Part shown: positions 22,015-30,826 of the stretch, one piece after another
How the letters are laid out: each line of letters starts with the position of its first letter
Position numbering within the stretch: position 1 is the stretch's first letter
NCBI GenBank assembly: GCA_900751995.1
Contig: CAADTP010000006.1
Span: 1 to 64,000 of the forward strand
DNA: 64,000 nucleotides
Reading direction: 5' to 3'
From: Lachnospiraceae bacterium
GTDB lineage: Bacteria; Bacillota; Clostridia; Lachnospirales; Lachnospiraceae
Made by a program: the position numbers and the translations under genes
Notes under the pieces: model-generated
Database searches by the model: none
Told to the model about the DNA's origin: nothing
The model's input: the letters and a program-made list of their open reading frames with translations, nothing else

Positions 22015-23133
22015 ATGGAGAAAGAAACAAGACCTTTTATTTCCTGGCAGCTTGCAGATGATTTTATGACTGCAGTATTTGAGAAAATGGGAGTTCCGAC
22101 GGAGGATGCAAGACTTTGCGCTGATGTACTTCTGGAGAGTGACAGACGTGGAATCGAGAGCCATGGCTGTAACCGCTTTAAACCGATCTATATCGACCGT
22201 ATCAAATCCGGAATCTTAAATCCAGTAACAAAGATCGATATCCTTAAAGAGACACCAACAACTGCAGTTCTCGATGCCAACGATGGTATGGGAATGGTAG
22301 CCAGCAAGAAGGCTATGGACATGTGTATTGAAAAAGCACATAAATACGGCATGGGTATGGTTGCAGTCCGTAACTCTTCCCATTATGGAATCGCAGGATA
22401 TTGGACAGGTCTCGCTGCAAAAGAGAATATGATCGGTATCAGTGGTACCAACGCAAGACCATCCGTTGCACCGACATTTGGTGTTGAGAATATGCTTGGA
22501 ACCAACCCACTGACATTTAGTATGCCTACAGATGAGCCGTTCCCGTTTACACTGGACTGTGCAACATCTGTTATCCAGAATGGCAAGATCGAATACTACG
22601 CACGTATCAACCATGATACTCCTAAGGGTCTTGTTATTTCCAGAGAAGGAGAGGAGCTTACAGATAGTGCAGAGATCCTTAAGAAGATTAGAAGCCAGCA
22701 GGCAGCACTTGCTCCTCTCGGTGGATTTGGTGAGACAACCGGAGGATATAAGGGATACGGATACTCTACTGTTGTTGAGATCCTTTCCGCTGCTCTTCAG
22801 TCCGGTCTCTTCCTGAAAGCTCTGGATGGTAAGGATGAAGAAGGAAAGATCCGTCCATATCATCTTGGACATTTCTTTATTGCTATCGACACAGAGGCAT
22901 TTATGGGTGCAGAGGCATTCAAGAAAACATGCGGTGATATCCTGAGAGACCTGAGAGGCTCCGAGAAGGCTCCTGGACAGGAGCGTATCTACACAGCAGG
23001 CGAGAAGGAATATGATGTATGGATGTATCGTAAGGATAAGGGAGTTCCGGTGACAGAGGCAGTTCAGAAAGAGTTTATCGGACTTCGCAATGAATTCGGA
23101 CTTACACAGTTTAAATTCCCGTTTGAGAAATAA
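22015..23133 (+). CDS. Ldh_2-family malate/lactate/ureidoglycolate-type dehydrogenase
   Basis: A 372-residue NAD(P)-dependent dehydrogenase of the Ldh_2 (YlbC/YjmC/ComC) family, structurally unrelated to classical lactate dehydrogenase. Family marks: RGIESHGCNRF near residue 43, NDGMGMVASKKAM, the catalytic NSSHYGIAGYW, GTNPLTFSMP, and GGYKGYGYSTVVEIL. Its substrate could be malate, lactate, sulfolactate, ureidoglycolate or a keto-gulonate; nothing in the sequence decides. Position between glpQ and glpP suggests a link to glycerol-derived carbon, possibly reduction of pyruvate-level products. Ribosome site TGGAGG; terminator at 23143. Confidence 0.85.
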   Translation: MEKETRPFISWQLADDFMTAVFEKMGVPTEDARLCADVLLESDRRGIESHGCNRFKPIYIDRIKSGILNPVTKIDILKETPTTAVLDANDGMGMVASKKAMDMCIEKAHKYGMGMVAVRNSSHYGIAGYWTGLAAKENMIGISGTNARPSVAPTFGVENMLGTNPLTFSMPTDEPFPFTLDCATSVIQNGKIEYYARINHDTPKGLVISREGEELTDSAEILKKIRSQQAALAPLGGFGETTGGYKGYGYSTVVEILSAALQSGLFLKALDGKDEEGKIRPYHLGHFFIAIDTEAFMGAEAFKKTCGDILRDLRGSEKAPGQERIYTAGEKEYDVWMYRKDKGVPVTEAVQKEFIGLRNEFGLTQFKFPFEK

Positions 23134-23142
23134 TGTATCTGT

Positions 23143-23175
23143 AGAAGGGAAGTCCATAGGGGCTTCCCTTCTTTT
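23143..23175 (+). terminator. Intrinsic terminator after the Ldh_2 gene
   Basis: AGAAGGGAAG and CTTCCCTTCT pair around TCCATAGGGG, followed by TTT. Located 10 bases after the stop codon. Confidence 0.88.
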
Positions 23176-23346
23176 GCCAGAGAACAAGATTGTCTGAGAA
23201 TTGTAATACAGCCGGAAATGAAACAGATATATTTGGCAAATGTGTCTGGTCTTTGAAGCAATAAACTGATACAATAAGAATAATATCTTCAAACAATGCG
23301 CGGAGATAGGATGATATTGTGTGAACATTGCGGAGGAAGAGAGAAG

Positions 23347-23922
23347 ATGAACAAAGAATTTCTGGACGCGATCGAGGCGAACCCGATCATAGCGGCTGTA
23401 AAGGATGAGCAGGGACTTCAGAACTGTCTGGGCAGGGAGGAGCTTACCGTGATCTTTATCCTGTATGGAGATATCCGTTCTATTGGGGGAATTGTGGAGC
23501 GGATCCACCAGGCGGGGAAGATCGCGATGGCACATATAGATCTGATCACAGGTTTAAGCTCAAAAGAGGTTTCTGTGGATTATATTTGTAAAAATATCCA
23601 TGCAGATGGGATCATTTCAACAAAAGCATCCATGATCAACAGGGCGAAGAAGCTTGGAATGTATACAGTTCTGCGTTTTTTCCTTATTGATTCCATGGCG
23701 ATCAAGAATATTGAGAATCTGGGAAATCAGCATGAGCAGCTGCCGGATGTGGTAGAGGTTCTGCCGGGGCTGATGCCGAAGATTCTTAAACAGATATGTA
23801 AAACAAGCAAGGTGCCTGTGATCGCAGGCGGTTTGATCTCCGATAAGGAGGATGTGATGGGAGCCCTGGGTGCGGGGGCAGCAGCGGTTTCCACTACAAA
23901 TCAGAAGGTATGGGAATTATGA
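23347..23922 (+). CDS. glpP: Glycerol uptake operon antiterminator
   Basis: A 191-residue GlpP-family protein, a barrel-like RNA-binding antiterminator that in Bacillus, with glycerol-3-phosphate bound, lets transcription pass leader terminators of glp genes. Family marks: NPIIAAVKDEQGL, VIFILYGDIRSI, KIAMAHIDLITGLS, DGIISTKASMINRAKKLG, VVEVLPGLMPKI and PVIAGGLISDKEDVMGALGAGA. The start is ATG 23347 after GGAGGA; the upstream in-frame ATG at 23296 lacks a ribosome site. glpK follows 51 bases later. The paired terminator leaders at 12.64 and 17.40 kb are candidate targets. Confidence 0.92.
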   Translation: MNKEFLDAIEANPIIAAVKDEQGLQNCLGREELTVIFILYGDIRSIGGIVERIHQAGKIAMAHIDLITGLSSKEVSVDYICKNIHADGIISTKASMINRAKKLGMYTVLRFFLIDSMAIKNIENLGNQHEQLPDVVEVLPGLMPKILKQICKTSKVPVIAGGLISDKEDVMGALGAGAAAVSTTNQKVWEL

Positions 23923-23973
23923 GGCTGCAGAGGCATTGAACCGCAGCCAAGAAATGTATTGGAGGATTTTTAT

Positions 23974-25473
23974 ATGGCAAAATATGTTATGGCGCTGGAT
24001 TCCGGAACGACCAGTAACCGCTGTATTCTTTTTGATGAAAGCGGAAGGATCCGCAGTGTGGCGCAGAAGGAGTTTATCCAGCATTTTCCGAAACCGGGAT
24101 GGGTAGAGCATGATGCAGGTGAGATCTGGTCCACACAGCTTTCTGTTGCCAGAGAGGCTATGAACCAGATTGAGGCAACGGCAGAGGATATTGCAGCGAT
24201 CGGTATCACCAATCAGAGAGAGACCACTATTGTCTGGGATAAGAATACGGGACAGCCGGTTTATCATGCCATCGTATGGCAGTGCAGAAGAACTTCAGAA
24301 TACTGCGACAGTCTGAAAGCAAAGGGACTGGAAGAAAAATTCCGTCAGAAAACAGGACTTGTTATTGATGCGTATTTTTCTGCCACCAAGGTAAAATGGA
24401 TCCTGGATAATGTGGAGGGTGCCCGCGAAAGAGCAGAGAAGGGAGAGCTTCTGTTTGGTACCGTGGAGACCTGGCTGATCTGGAAGCTGACCAAGGGAGC
24501 TGTTCATGTAACAGATTATTCCAATGCATCCAGAACGATGATGTTCAATATCAATACACTGGAGTGGGATGATGAGATCCTGGAGGAGCTTGATATTCCG
24601 AAATGCATGCTCCCGCAGGTAAAAGAGTCCAGTGAGATTTATGGTGAGACAGATCCGTCCTTTTTCGGTGGAAGGATCCCGGTAGCCGGTGCTGCCGGGG
24701 ACCAGCAGGCGGCGCTGTTCGGACAGGCTTGCTTTGAGAAAGGTGAAACCAAGAATACATACGGAACCGGTGGCTTTCTTCTGATGAATGCAGGAGATAA
24801 ACCGGTATTTTCCAATAACGGGCTGGTTACAACCATCGGATGGGGACTTAACGGAGAGATCACTTATGTTCTGGAGGGATCCGTATTTGTGGCTGGTGCT
24901 GCGATCCAGTGGCTTCGTGATGAGCTTCATCTGGTGGATTCCGCATCGGATACCGAGTATTTTGCGGGAAAGGTACCGGATGCAAACGGCTGCTACGTCG
25001 TGCCTGCATTTACAGGACTTGGAGCTCCTTACTGGGATCAGTATGCCCGTGGCACGATCGTGGGATTGACCCGTGGTGTAAATAAGTATCATATTGTGCG
25101 TGCGACTTTGGAATCCCTTGCATATCAGGTCAATGATGTGCTGGAGGTTATGAAGGAAGATGCAGGAAGTGACCTTGCAGTTCTTCGTGTAGACGGCGGA
25201 GCAAGTGCAAATAATCTTCTCCTGCAGATCCAGGCCAATATCAGTAATGTGGCTGTAGAACGTCCGGAATGTATTGAGACAACTGCTCTTGGTGCCGCAT
25301 ATCTGGCAGGTCTTGCTGTGGGATTCTGGGAAAGCAAGGAGGCAGTACTGGAAAGTCGTGATGTGGAACGTATTTTCCGCACGGAGATCGATGACGAGAA
25401 GCGAAATGCCATGGTAAAAGGCTGGAGAGCTGCAGTAGGCTGCTCCAGAGACTGGATCAAAAAGATCCAGTAA
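23974..25473 (+). CDS. glpK: Glycerol kinase
   Basis: A 499-residue FGGY kinase converting glycerol to sn-glycerol-3-phosphate with ATP. Motifs: YVMALDSGTTSNRCILFD, AIGITNQRETTIVWD, VAGAAGDQQAALFGQ, KNTYGTGGFLLMN, LEGSVFVAGAAIQWLRD, FTGLGAPYWDQYARG and LRVDGGASANN. The first motif has DSGTTSN where most GlpK have DQGTTSS. Start ATG 23974 after TTGGAGG; co-transcribed with glpP. Together with the G3P dehydrogenase operon it makes a complete glycerol-to-DHAP route, though no glycerol facilitator gene is in the window. Confidence 0.95.
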   Translation: MAKYVMALDSGTTSNRCILFDESGRIRSVAQKEFIQHFPKPGWVEHDAGEIWSTQLSVAREAMNQIEATAEDIAAIGITNQRETTIVWDKNTGQPVYHAIVWQCRRTSEYCDSLKAKGLEEKFRQKTGLVIDAYFSATKVKWILDNVEGARERAEKGELLFGTVETWLIWKLTKGAVHVTDYSNASRTMMFNINTLEWDDEILEELDIPKCMLPQVKESSEIYGETDPSFFGGRIPVAGAAGDQQAALFGQACFEKGETKNTYGTGGFLLMNAGDKPVFSNNGLVTTIGWGLNGEITYVLEGSVFVAGAAIQWLRDELHLVDSASDTEYFAGKVPDANGCYVVPAFTGLGAPYWDQYARGTIVGLTRGVNKYHIVRATLESLAYQVNDVLEVMKEDAGSDLAVLRVDGGASANNLLLQIQANISNVAVERPECIETTALGAAYLAGLAVGFWESKEAVLESRDVERIFRTEIDDEKRNAMVKGWRAAVGCSRDWIKKIQ

Positions 25474-25487
25474 AAGATAAAAAAGAA

Positions 25488-25535
25488 AAGTCATGCAGCG
25501 GGACCGGATGAAAATGTCCTGTGCATGGCTTTTTT
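25488..25535 (+). terminator. Intrinsic terminator after glpK
   Basis: GTCATGCAGCGGGAC and GTCCTGTGCATGGC pair around a short A-rich loop and are followed by TTTTTT. It lies 15 bases after the glpK stop codon. Confidence 0.88.
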
Positions 25536-25598
25536 GCGTTTCCGGAATGTCACAGACAGACCGGCATATAAGCGATCGCGGAACAGATCCGCCGGAGC

Positions 25599-26006
25599 TT
25601 ACAGAGTGGTCAGATCGATCCTGTAATCGTCGGAACCCTCTCCGTCAGCAGTGTAGTAAGCTGCTCTTTCTTCTGCATTTACATAGATGTGGAGCTCTTT
25701 GCCTTTCAGGCCCTTTGCTTCTGCATCTTTCTTAACAGCTGCCTCAAGGTCGGCAACTGTGATGGATGTCTCAAAAATTTCAAGTGTGATGCCGCTGATC
25801 TTATGATTTTTTACAGTGTTCTTAACTTCTTCTACTACTTCTGGTGCCTTGGCTGCTACAGTCTCTGTTGCCTTTTTGACTGCTTTAACGGTTTTTTCAG
25901 CTGCAGGTGTTTTTTCAATCTTTTCTACAGTTGATTTCACGGTAGCTTTGGCCTTGGTGGTTGCGCTCTTCAGGTTGCTTGTTCTGCTGTTTCTTCTTTT
26001 TTCCAT
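25599..26006 (-). CDS. DUF6465 family protein
   Basis: A 135-residue protein. The N-terminal half (about 1-70) is low-complexity, rich in Lys, Ala, Thr and Glu (KAVKKATETVAAK...), probably helical. The C-terminal half is a compact domain with EIFETSITVADLEAAVKKD, GKELHIYVNAEERAAYYT and DYRIDLTTL, matching the DUF6465 family seen in Lachnospiraceae. Function unknown; the Lys/Ala-rich repeats resemble histone-like tails, so nucleic-acid binding is a guess. ATG at 26006 with GGGAG upstream. Confidence 0.75.
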   Translation of the reverse strand: MEKRRNSRTSNLKSATTKAKATVKSTVEKIEKTPAAEKTVKAVKKATETVAAKAPEVVEEVKNTVKNHKISGITLEIFETSITVADLEAAVKKDAEAKGLKGKELHIYVNAEERAAYYTADGEGSDDYRIDLTTL

Positions 26007-26070
26007 AATGGAACACTCCCTTCCACATATTTCGCTGACAGAACGGATCTGCCGGAATATGTACCTGTTT

Positions 26071-26099
26071 ACAGTAGCATGAATCCGGTGGAAAGTCAA
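26071..26099 (-). promoter_or_regulatory. Promoter for the DUF6465 gene
   Basis: On the minus strand: TTGACT (26099-26094), 17 bases, TACTGT (26076-26071). The expected start lies about 60 bases before the ATG. Confidence 0.55.
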
Positions 26100-26177
26100 A
26101 TTTTTGCTTGGGTGTTGCATTTCCGGCAGTTGTCGTATAAACTGGATTACAGAGAAAATCAGACAGGGGTACAGAGA

Positions 26178-27173
26178 TTGAAGAATATTCAGGAAGATAT
26201 TAAAACAGGAAAATTTAAGCAGGCATATCTCCTTTACGGTGAGGAAGCCTATCTGAAACAACAATATAAAAGAAATCTGGTGAAGGCTCTGAACCCGGAC
26301 GATGATACCATGAATTTTACCAGATATGAGGGGAAGGGGATCGATGTCCGGGAGCTTTTGAGTCTTTGTGATACCATGCCCTTTTTTGCAGAGCGAAGAG
26401 TAGTCCTTCTTGAGGATACGGGATTCTTTAAGAACAAATGCGAGGAACTGGCAGATTATATGAAAGCTCTGCCTGATTATCTGTATCTAGTGTTCTGCGA
26501 GTCTGAAGTAGATAAAAGAAGCCGTATGTACAAGGCGGTAAAAGCCTGCGGCAGCATCGGGGAATTTAAACAGCAGGATGAAAAGACTCTTATGCGGTGG
26601 GCGGCAGGGATCCTTGGAAAAAATGGCCGCAGGATCACCCAGAGAGATGTGGAGCTTCTGCTGACCATGACGGGAACAGATATGGGAAATATAAGGATGG
26701 AGCTGGAAAAGCTGATCTCCTATACGGTCGGAAGAGATGTTGTGACGGCTGCAGATATCCAGGCTGTCTGTACCACGCAGACAACCAATAAGATCTTTGA
26801 TATGGTGCGTGCGGTGACGGAGAAGAACCAGAAGCGGGCCCTGGATCTGTACTATGACCTTCTGACCCTTCGGGAACCGCCGATGCGGATATTGTTTCTT
26901 TTGGCGAAACAGTTTCGTCAGATCTGCCTGACCAAGAAAATGTCACAGGAGGGTCTTTCTCAGACCGAGATCGCTTCCAAACTGGGAGTACCCTCTTTTG
27001 TTGTGCGGAATCTGGCATCCTGTGCCAGATCCTACACTGTGGAAGAGCTGGAGAATGCTGTGCGGGATTTTGTGGATGCGGAAGAGGCGGTAAAGACAGG
27101 TACACTTGGAGATGTGCTCAGCGTGGAGCTTCTGATCGTGAAGTATAGCTCGGCGAGAGCAGTGAGAGCCTGA
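26178..27173 (+). CDS. holA: DNA polymerase III delta subunit
   Basis: A 331-residue clamp-loader delta subunit that opens the sliding clamp. N-terminal KNIQEDIKTGKFKQAYLLYGEEAYL is the family hallmark; MNFTRYEGKG, FFAERRVVLLED and LLTMTGTDMGNIRMELEKL follow, then the C-terminal collar with REPPMRILFLLAKQFRQI. Start is taken as TTG 26178, eight bases after AGGGG, giving the normal distance to LLYGEE; an in-frame ATG at 26079 would add 33 atypical residues. It ends 3 bases from the convergent metal-hydrolase gene. TTG start probability moderate. Confidence 0.88.
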   Translation: MKNIQEDIKTGKFKQAYLLYGEEAYLKQQYKRNLVKALNPDDDTMNFTRYEGKGIDVRELLSLCDTMPFFAERRVVLLEDTGFFKNKCEELADYMKALPDYLYLVFCESEVDKRSRMYKAVKACGSIGEFKQQDEKTLMRWAAGILGKNGRRITQRDVELLLTMTGTDMGNIRMELEKLISYTVGRDVVTAADIQAVCTTQTTNKIFDMVRAVTEKNQKRALDLYYDLLTLREPPMRILFLLAKQFRQICLTKKMSQEGLSQTEIASKLGVPSFVVRNLASCARSYTVEELENAVRDFVDAEEAVKTGTLGDVLSVELLIVKYSSARAVRA

Positions 27174-27176
27174 GTT

Positions 27177-27749
27177 TTACGGAGACGGGTTCTGCCACAG
27201 GGTCGCTCCGTTGTCCCTGAGCCATTTTTCGCAGGCTTTATACTCTGGCATCACAGATGCCACCACTGCATAAAAGGCAGGGGAATGATTCATTTCTTTT
27301 CTGTGGGAAAGTTCGTGTACTACAACATAATCCAGGACTTTTTCCGGGGCGAAGATCAGCCGCCAGTTGAAATTCAGGTTTCCTTCGCTGGTGCAGCTTC
27401 CCCAGCGGGTTTTTTGTTCCCGGATCGTGATACGGCCGTAGGTTACGCCCATTTTTCTGGCGTAGGCTGCGGTTTTTCTTTTGAATATTTTTCTGGCGGA
27501 TTCCATATAATAACTGCGGCGGAATTCCGAAAGAGGCGGGTTTTCAGCCTGGGGCTGTGCCGGCCTGGAGGCAGAGTGGGAGAGGTGCTTCAGGATCCAG
27601 CTTTCTTTCTGGGAGAGAAAACGCTGGATGGTGGAATCTGGCATTGTGTGCGGAGCACGGACAGTCACCTGACCGGAAACGCTGACCTGGATCGCCAGGG
27701 TTTTCCGACTGCTGCGGATAATGCGGTAGGGAAAGGGATGGGATATCAT
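27177..27749 (-). CDS. YgjP-like metal-dependent hydrolase (WLM/M48-type)
   Basis: A 190-residue cytoplasmic protein of the YgjP (DUF45) family. The zinc-peptidase-type motif HELSHRKEMNHSPAFY (HExxH plus a downstream His) is near residue 150, preceded by the family signature KTRWGSCTSEGNLNFNWRL. The N-terminal beta-rich part RSSRKTLAIQVSVSGQVTVRAP is also typical. Substrate unknown; a peptidase role is inferred from the motif. The start is ATG 27749 with AAAGGAG; an ATG 13 codons upstream sits beyond that site. It is directly downstream of the rpsT terminator. Confidence 0.85.
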   Translation of the reverse strand: MISHPFPYRIIRSSRKTLAIQVSVSGQVTVRAPHTMPDSTIQRFLSQKESWILKHLSHSASRPAQPQAENPPLSEFRRSYYMESARKIFKRKTAAYARKMGVTYGRITIREQKTRWGSCTSEGNLNFNWRLIFAPEKVLDYVVVHELSHRKEMNHSPAFYAVVASVMPEYKACEKWLRDNGATLWQNPSP

Positions 27750-27786
27750 AAAAAACTCCTTTTGGTCAATGCAGAAATCTATATAC

Positions 27787-27821
27787 AAAAAAAGACAGTC
27801 GCTGACGGTTCGACTGTCTTT
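27787..27821 (-). terminator. Intrinsic terminator of rpsT
   Basis: On the minus strand AAAGACAGTCG and CGACTGTCTTT form an 11-bp stem around AACCGTCAG, followed by TTTT. It lies about 45 bases after the rpsT stop and separates it from the hydrolase gene. Confidence 0.9.
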
Positions 27822-27863
27822 CCTTTTACTTATAAGCTTATAACTAAAATATTCCGTGGTCTA

Positions 27864-28127
27864 TTACGCAATGCTGTTGACAGCTTTGGAAAGACGGGAA
27901 ATCTTTCTGGCGCAGTTATTTTTGTGATAAACGCCCTTGGATGTAGCTTTGCTGATTGTGGAGATTGCGTCCTTAAGAGCAACCTCTGCAGCTGCCTTAT
28001 CCTTATTCTCAACTGCTGTCTCAACTTTCTTGATGGAAGTCTTAACTGCAGAACGGATTGCTTTGTTTCTTGCAGCCTTAGTGCTGTTAACTAAGATTCT
28101 CTTCTTTGCGGATTTAATGTTAGCCAA
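27864..28127 (-). CDS. rpsT: 30S ribosomal protein S20
   Basis: An 87-residue S20, a helical protein that binds 16S rRNA at the base of the small subunit. Sequence ANIKSAKKRILVNSTKAARNKAIRSAVKT..., with the conserved GVYHKNNCARKISRL near the end. Start is TTG 28127, eight bases after GGAGG; the GTG three codons earlier overlaps the ribosome site. Non-ATG starts are common for S20 and can limit its translation. Single-gene unit with its own promoter and terminator. Confidence 0.95.
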   Translation of the reverse strand: MANIKSAKKRILVNSTKAARNKAIRSAVKTSIKKVETAVENKDKAAAEVALKDAISTISKATSKGVYHKNNCARKISRLSKAVNSIA

Positions 28128-28197
28128 TTCGTACACCTCCGATTCCTTAAAAATATAATATTAAATTACATTCACAGGAACAGACACGGGCGCTCCT

Positions 28198-28420
28198 ATG
28201 AAACATGCTTATATATATTATTATACGTGCACAGGAATGTCAAGATGTTTTTCGCAAAAATTCCAAAAAAATATGCAAAAAATACCAGATGCTGTGTGGA
28301 AAAGGGGAAATGATACATATTTATGGGAAAAAGGGGAAATAATAAAAGGGAAAACACCGGAAAAGCTGCAGGCAGCAGCGAAAAAGTCTTTGCAATCTTA
28401 CAGAAAAAGAGGATGAGAGT
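28198..28420. other. AT-rich region between rpsT and gpr
   Basis: The gap 28128-28420 holds the rpsT promoter and leader. Rightward, an A/G-rich stretch leads to gpr. A 72-codon open frame at 28198-28416 lacks a ribosome site and protein-like composition, so it is not called. No sigma-G consensus was firmly recognised before gpr. Confidence 0.4.
28215..28243 (-). promoter_or_regulatory. Promoter for rpsT
   Basis: On the minus strand: a perfect TTGACA (28243-28238), 17 bases and TAATAT (28220-28215). The leader before the TTG start is about 80 bases, long enough for S20 autoregulation. Confidence 0.75.
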
Positions 28421-29350
28421 ATGACTGGAAGGAGCAGAATCAGAACAGATCTGGCGCTGGAAGCAACGGAACGCTTTCAGGCGGAAAACGTAGAAGTACG
28501 TGGAGTAGAGATCAGGGAAAGATACGATGAGGAAAAGGATGTTCGGACTACCGTAGTGCGGATCACAACGGAAAACGGAGCCAGGACCATGGGAAAACCA
28601 CAGGGAACCTATATTACCATTGAGGCACCGGATCTTTCCGTTCCGGATGAGGATTATCACAGGGAGATCTCGGAAGAGGTGGCACATCATTTGAGGGAGC
28701 TGATCGATCTCGGACGGCAGCAGTCGATCCTGGTGGTAGGCCTTGGAAATCAGGAGATTACTGCGGATTCCCTTGGCCCTCGTGCAGTTTCCAATCTTCA
28801 TATGACAAGGCATGTGATCCGGGAATATGGGCTGAAGAGCAATGAACATATGAAAATGCATCAGATCAGCGGGATCGTTCCGGGTGTGATGGCACAGACC
28901 GGAATGGAAACTCTGGAAATTGTTCGGGGTGTTGTTTCTGAGACAAAGCCGGATTTGGTGATCGCCGTAGATGCGCTGGCGGCCAGAAGTACGACAAGAC
29001 TTAACCGGACGATCCAGATCACGGATACCGGGATCAGTCCGGGCTCCGGCGTGGGGAATCACAGGGAAGGCCTGAATGAAGAAAATCTTTCGGTCCGTGT
29101 GATCGGGATCGGTGTTCCGACTGTGGTGGATGCGGCTACTATTGTCCATGATTCCATGGCAGAGCTTCTGGAGGCACTGGAGGAGGATGAGCAGAAGGAG
29201 TTTCTGGAAGAAATGATCTCACCGAAGCTTTACACCATGTTTGTAACACCAAAGGATGTGGATGAAACGGTACGATATTTAAGCTTTACCATTTCCGAGG
29301 GACTGAATCTGGCTTTTTCCGATAGTCTAATCGAAGAGGACAGGTCATAA
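28421..29350 (+). CDS. gpr: Germination protease GPR
   Basis: A 309-residue peptidase of the A25 family that degrades small acid-soluble spore proteins during germination. Made as a zymogen in the forespore; the N-terminal RSRIRTDLALEATERF contains the propeptide region. Conserved stretches: SILVVGLGNQEITADSLGPRAV, GIVPGVMAQTGMETLEI, VIAVDALAARSTTRLNRTIQ and ISPGSGVGNHR. Its presence shows the organism makes endospores or descends from one that does. spoIIP follows 23 bases later, the usual arrangement. Ribosome site GAGG. Confidence 0.95.
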   Translation: MTGRSRIRTDLALEATERFQAENVEVRGVEIRERYDEEKDVRTTVVRITTENGARTMGKPQGTYITIEAPDLSVPDEDYHREISEEVAHHLRELIDLGRQQSILVVGLGNQEITADSLGPRAVSNLHMTRHVIREYGLKSNEHMKMHQISGIVPGVMAQTGMETLEIVRGVVSETKPDLVIAVDALAARSTTRLNRTIQITDTGISPGSGVGNHREGLNEENLSVRVIGIGVPTVVDAATIVHDSMAELLEALEEDEQKEFLEEMISPKLYTMFVTPKDVDETVRYLSFTISEGLNLAFSDSLIEEDRS

Positions 29351-29373
29351 AATACCATAAGAGGTGATCGTGG

Positions 29374-30744
29374 GTGACGAATATCCAGAGGGCTTTCTGC
29401 GTGGTTTTGAGCCTGATCTTCCTGGGGGTGGTGGCTGTCCTTCCGGGAGATTTTTTCAGGCATGGTGAGATCTACAGACAGCTGCCGCTGTATTGCTTTC
29501 TGGAAAAGAAAGCTCTGCAGAAGGAAAATGGCAGAGACCGGGAAACAGAGATGCTTTTGCAGGAAAAAAACGCAGAGCATCTGGGTGAAGAAGTGGAAGC
29601 AGAGAACCGAAAAGAGCAGGAGACGCTGCTGATGGCCGAGGCGGAAGAAGTGGAGAAGAAAGAAGCCCTTCAGAAGAAAGAAGAGCTTCAAAAGAAAAAA
29701 GAAATCCAAAAGAAAGAAGCGGAAGAGGCAGAAATGGCAGGGAAAAAATCCTCTGCCGGCAAAAAAAATGAAAAGGAGACTGTTAAGGGAAATACAGAAC
29801 AGGAAGTTGCTGAGCCAGAAATTACAGAGCCAGGAGGTTCAGAACAGGAAGCTACGGAGCCGGGGGACACAGAACCGGAGACTCCTCCGTCAGAGGAGAA
29901 CCAATCCGGTGAAAATACTGCGAAGGAACAGGAGACTGTGGCACTGCCACATCCGCAGATTGACTTGTCTCAGGCGAAACTGGCAGATTTTGACTATGTG
30001 ATGAATCAGTTTTTTATATTGGATTCCAATACGGAAACGAATGCGCAGCAGATCAGTGCGCCCCGTTTTCTGAAGGAGGATCTGTCCGTTAAAAAGGATT
30101 CATCGGTACCCCAGATCCTGATCTATCATACCCATTCCCAGGAGGCTTTTGCAGATTCAAGAGAAGGACAGACTGAGGACACCATCGTAGGAGTGGGAGA
30201 TCATCTTACTGAACTTCTGGAAAAAACATATGGATACCAGGTCATTCATATAACAGATGCCTTTGATATGATGGGAGGAACACTGGACAGGAGCAAGGCT
30301 TATGATTATGCCAGGGCATCCATAGAAAAAGTGTTGGAAGAAAATCCCACCATTGAAGTTGTGATCGACCTTCACAGAGATGGTGTGCCGGATGAGCGTC
30401 ATCTGGTAACGCAGGTGAATGGAAAACCTACTGCTCAGCTGCTTTTTTATAATGGATTAAGCTATACAGTCAGTCAGGGGGCAGTGAGTTATCTGCCCAA
30501 TCCTTACATAGAAGAGAATCTGGCATTTTCCTTTCAGCTGGAATATCAGGCGGCACAGTATTACCCCGATCTTTACCGGGGGATCTATCTGGCAGGTCTT
30601 CGCTATAATCTGCATCTTAAGCCACGGGCCCTGCTTCTGGAGGCCGGAGCACAGACAAATACCGTGGAGGAAGTCCGAAATGCCATGGAACCATTTGCAG
30701 ATATCTTAAACAGAGTTCTGAAAGGCAGTGACAAAGAAGGCTGA
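29374..30744 (+). CDS. spoIIP: Stage II sporulation protein P (SpoIIP)
   Basis: A 456-residue membrane-anchored peptidoglycan amidase/endopeptidase of the engulfment DMP complex. One N-terminal membrane helix (about 6-26) is followed by an unusually long Glu/Lys-rich, coiled-coil-like and then Pro/Glu/Thr-rich stretch (about 45-195). The catalytic domain comes next: QILIYHTHSQEAF, VVIDLHRDGVPDE and ALLLEAGAQTNTVEE supply the zinc ligands and catalytic Glu. Start GTG 29374 after GAGGTG. It shares a transcript with gpr. The linker is much longer than in B. subtilis, perhaps to span a thick septal wall. Confidence 0.93.
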   Translation: MTNIQRAFCVVLSLIFLGVVAVLPGDFFRHGEIYRQLPLYCFLEKKALQKENGRDRETEMLLQEKNAEHLGEEVEAENRKEQETLLMAEAEEVEKKEALQKKEELQKKKEIQKKEAEEAEMAGKKSSAGKKNEKETVKGNTEQEVAEPEITEPGGSEQEATEPGDTEPETPPSEENQSGENTAKEQETVALPHPQIDLSQAKLADFDYVMNQFFILDSNTETNAQQISAPRFLKEDLSVKKDSSVPQILIYHTHSQEAFADSREGQTEDTIVGVGDHLTELLEKTYGYQVIHITDAFDMMGGTLDRSKAYDYARASIEKVLEENPTIEVVIDLHRDGVPDERHLVTQVNGKPTAQLLFYNGLSYTVSQGAVSYLPNPYIEENLAFSFQLEYQAAQYYPDLYRGIYLAGLRYNLHLKPRALLLEAGAQTNTVEEVRNAMEPFADILNRVLKGSDKEG

Positions 30745-30826
30745 AATATGATATGATAAAGAGCAGTATGGAAAAATATGCGTTCTGAACGCTTTATACG
30801 AGAGAAATTTAAGGAGGACTTCCTGA

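Noticed and set aside
22216..23535. A 439-codon minus-strand open frame over the Ldh_2 gene
   Set aside because: Antisense shadow of a well-conserved dehydrogenase; Cys/Ser-rich translation without motifs or ribosome site.
28198..28416. A 72-codon frame just before gpr
   Set aside because: No ribosome site, starts inside the rpsT promoter region, and has no family resemblance; its end near gpr is coincidental.
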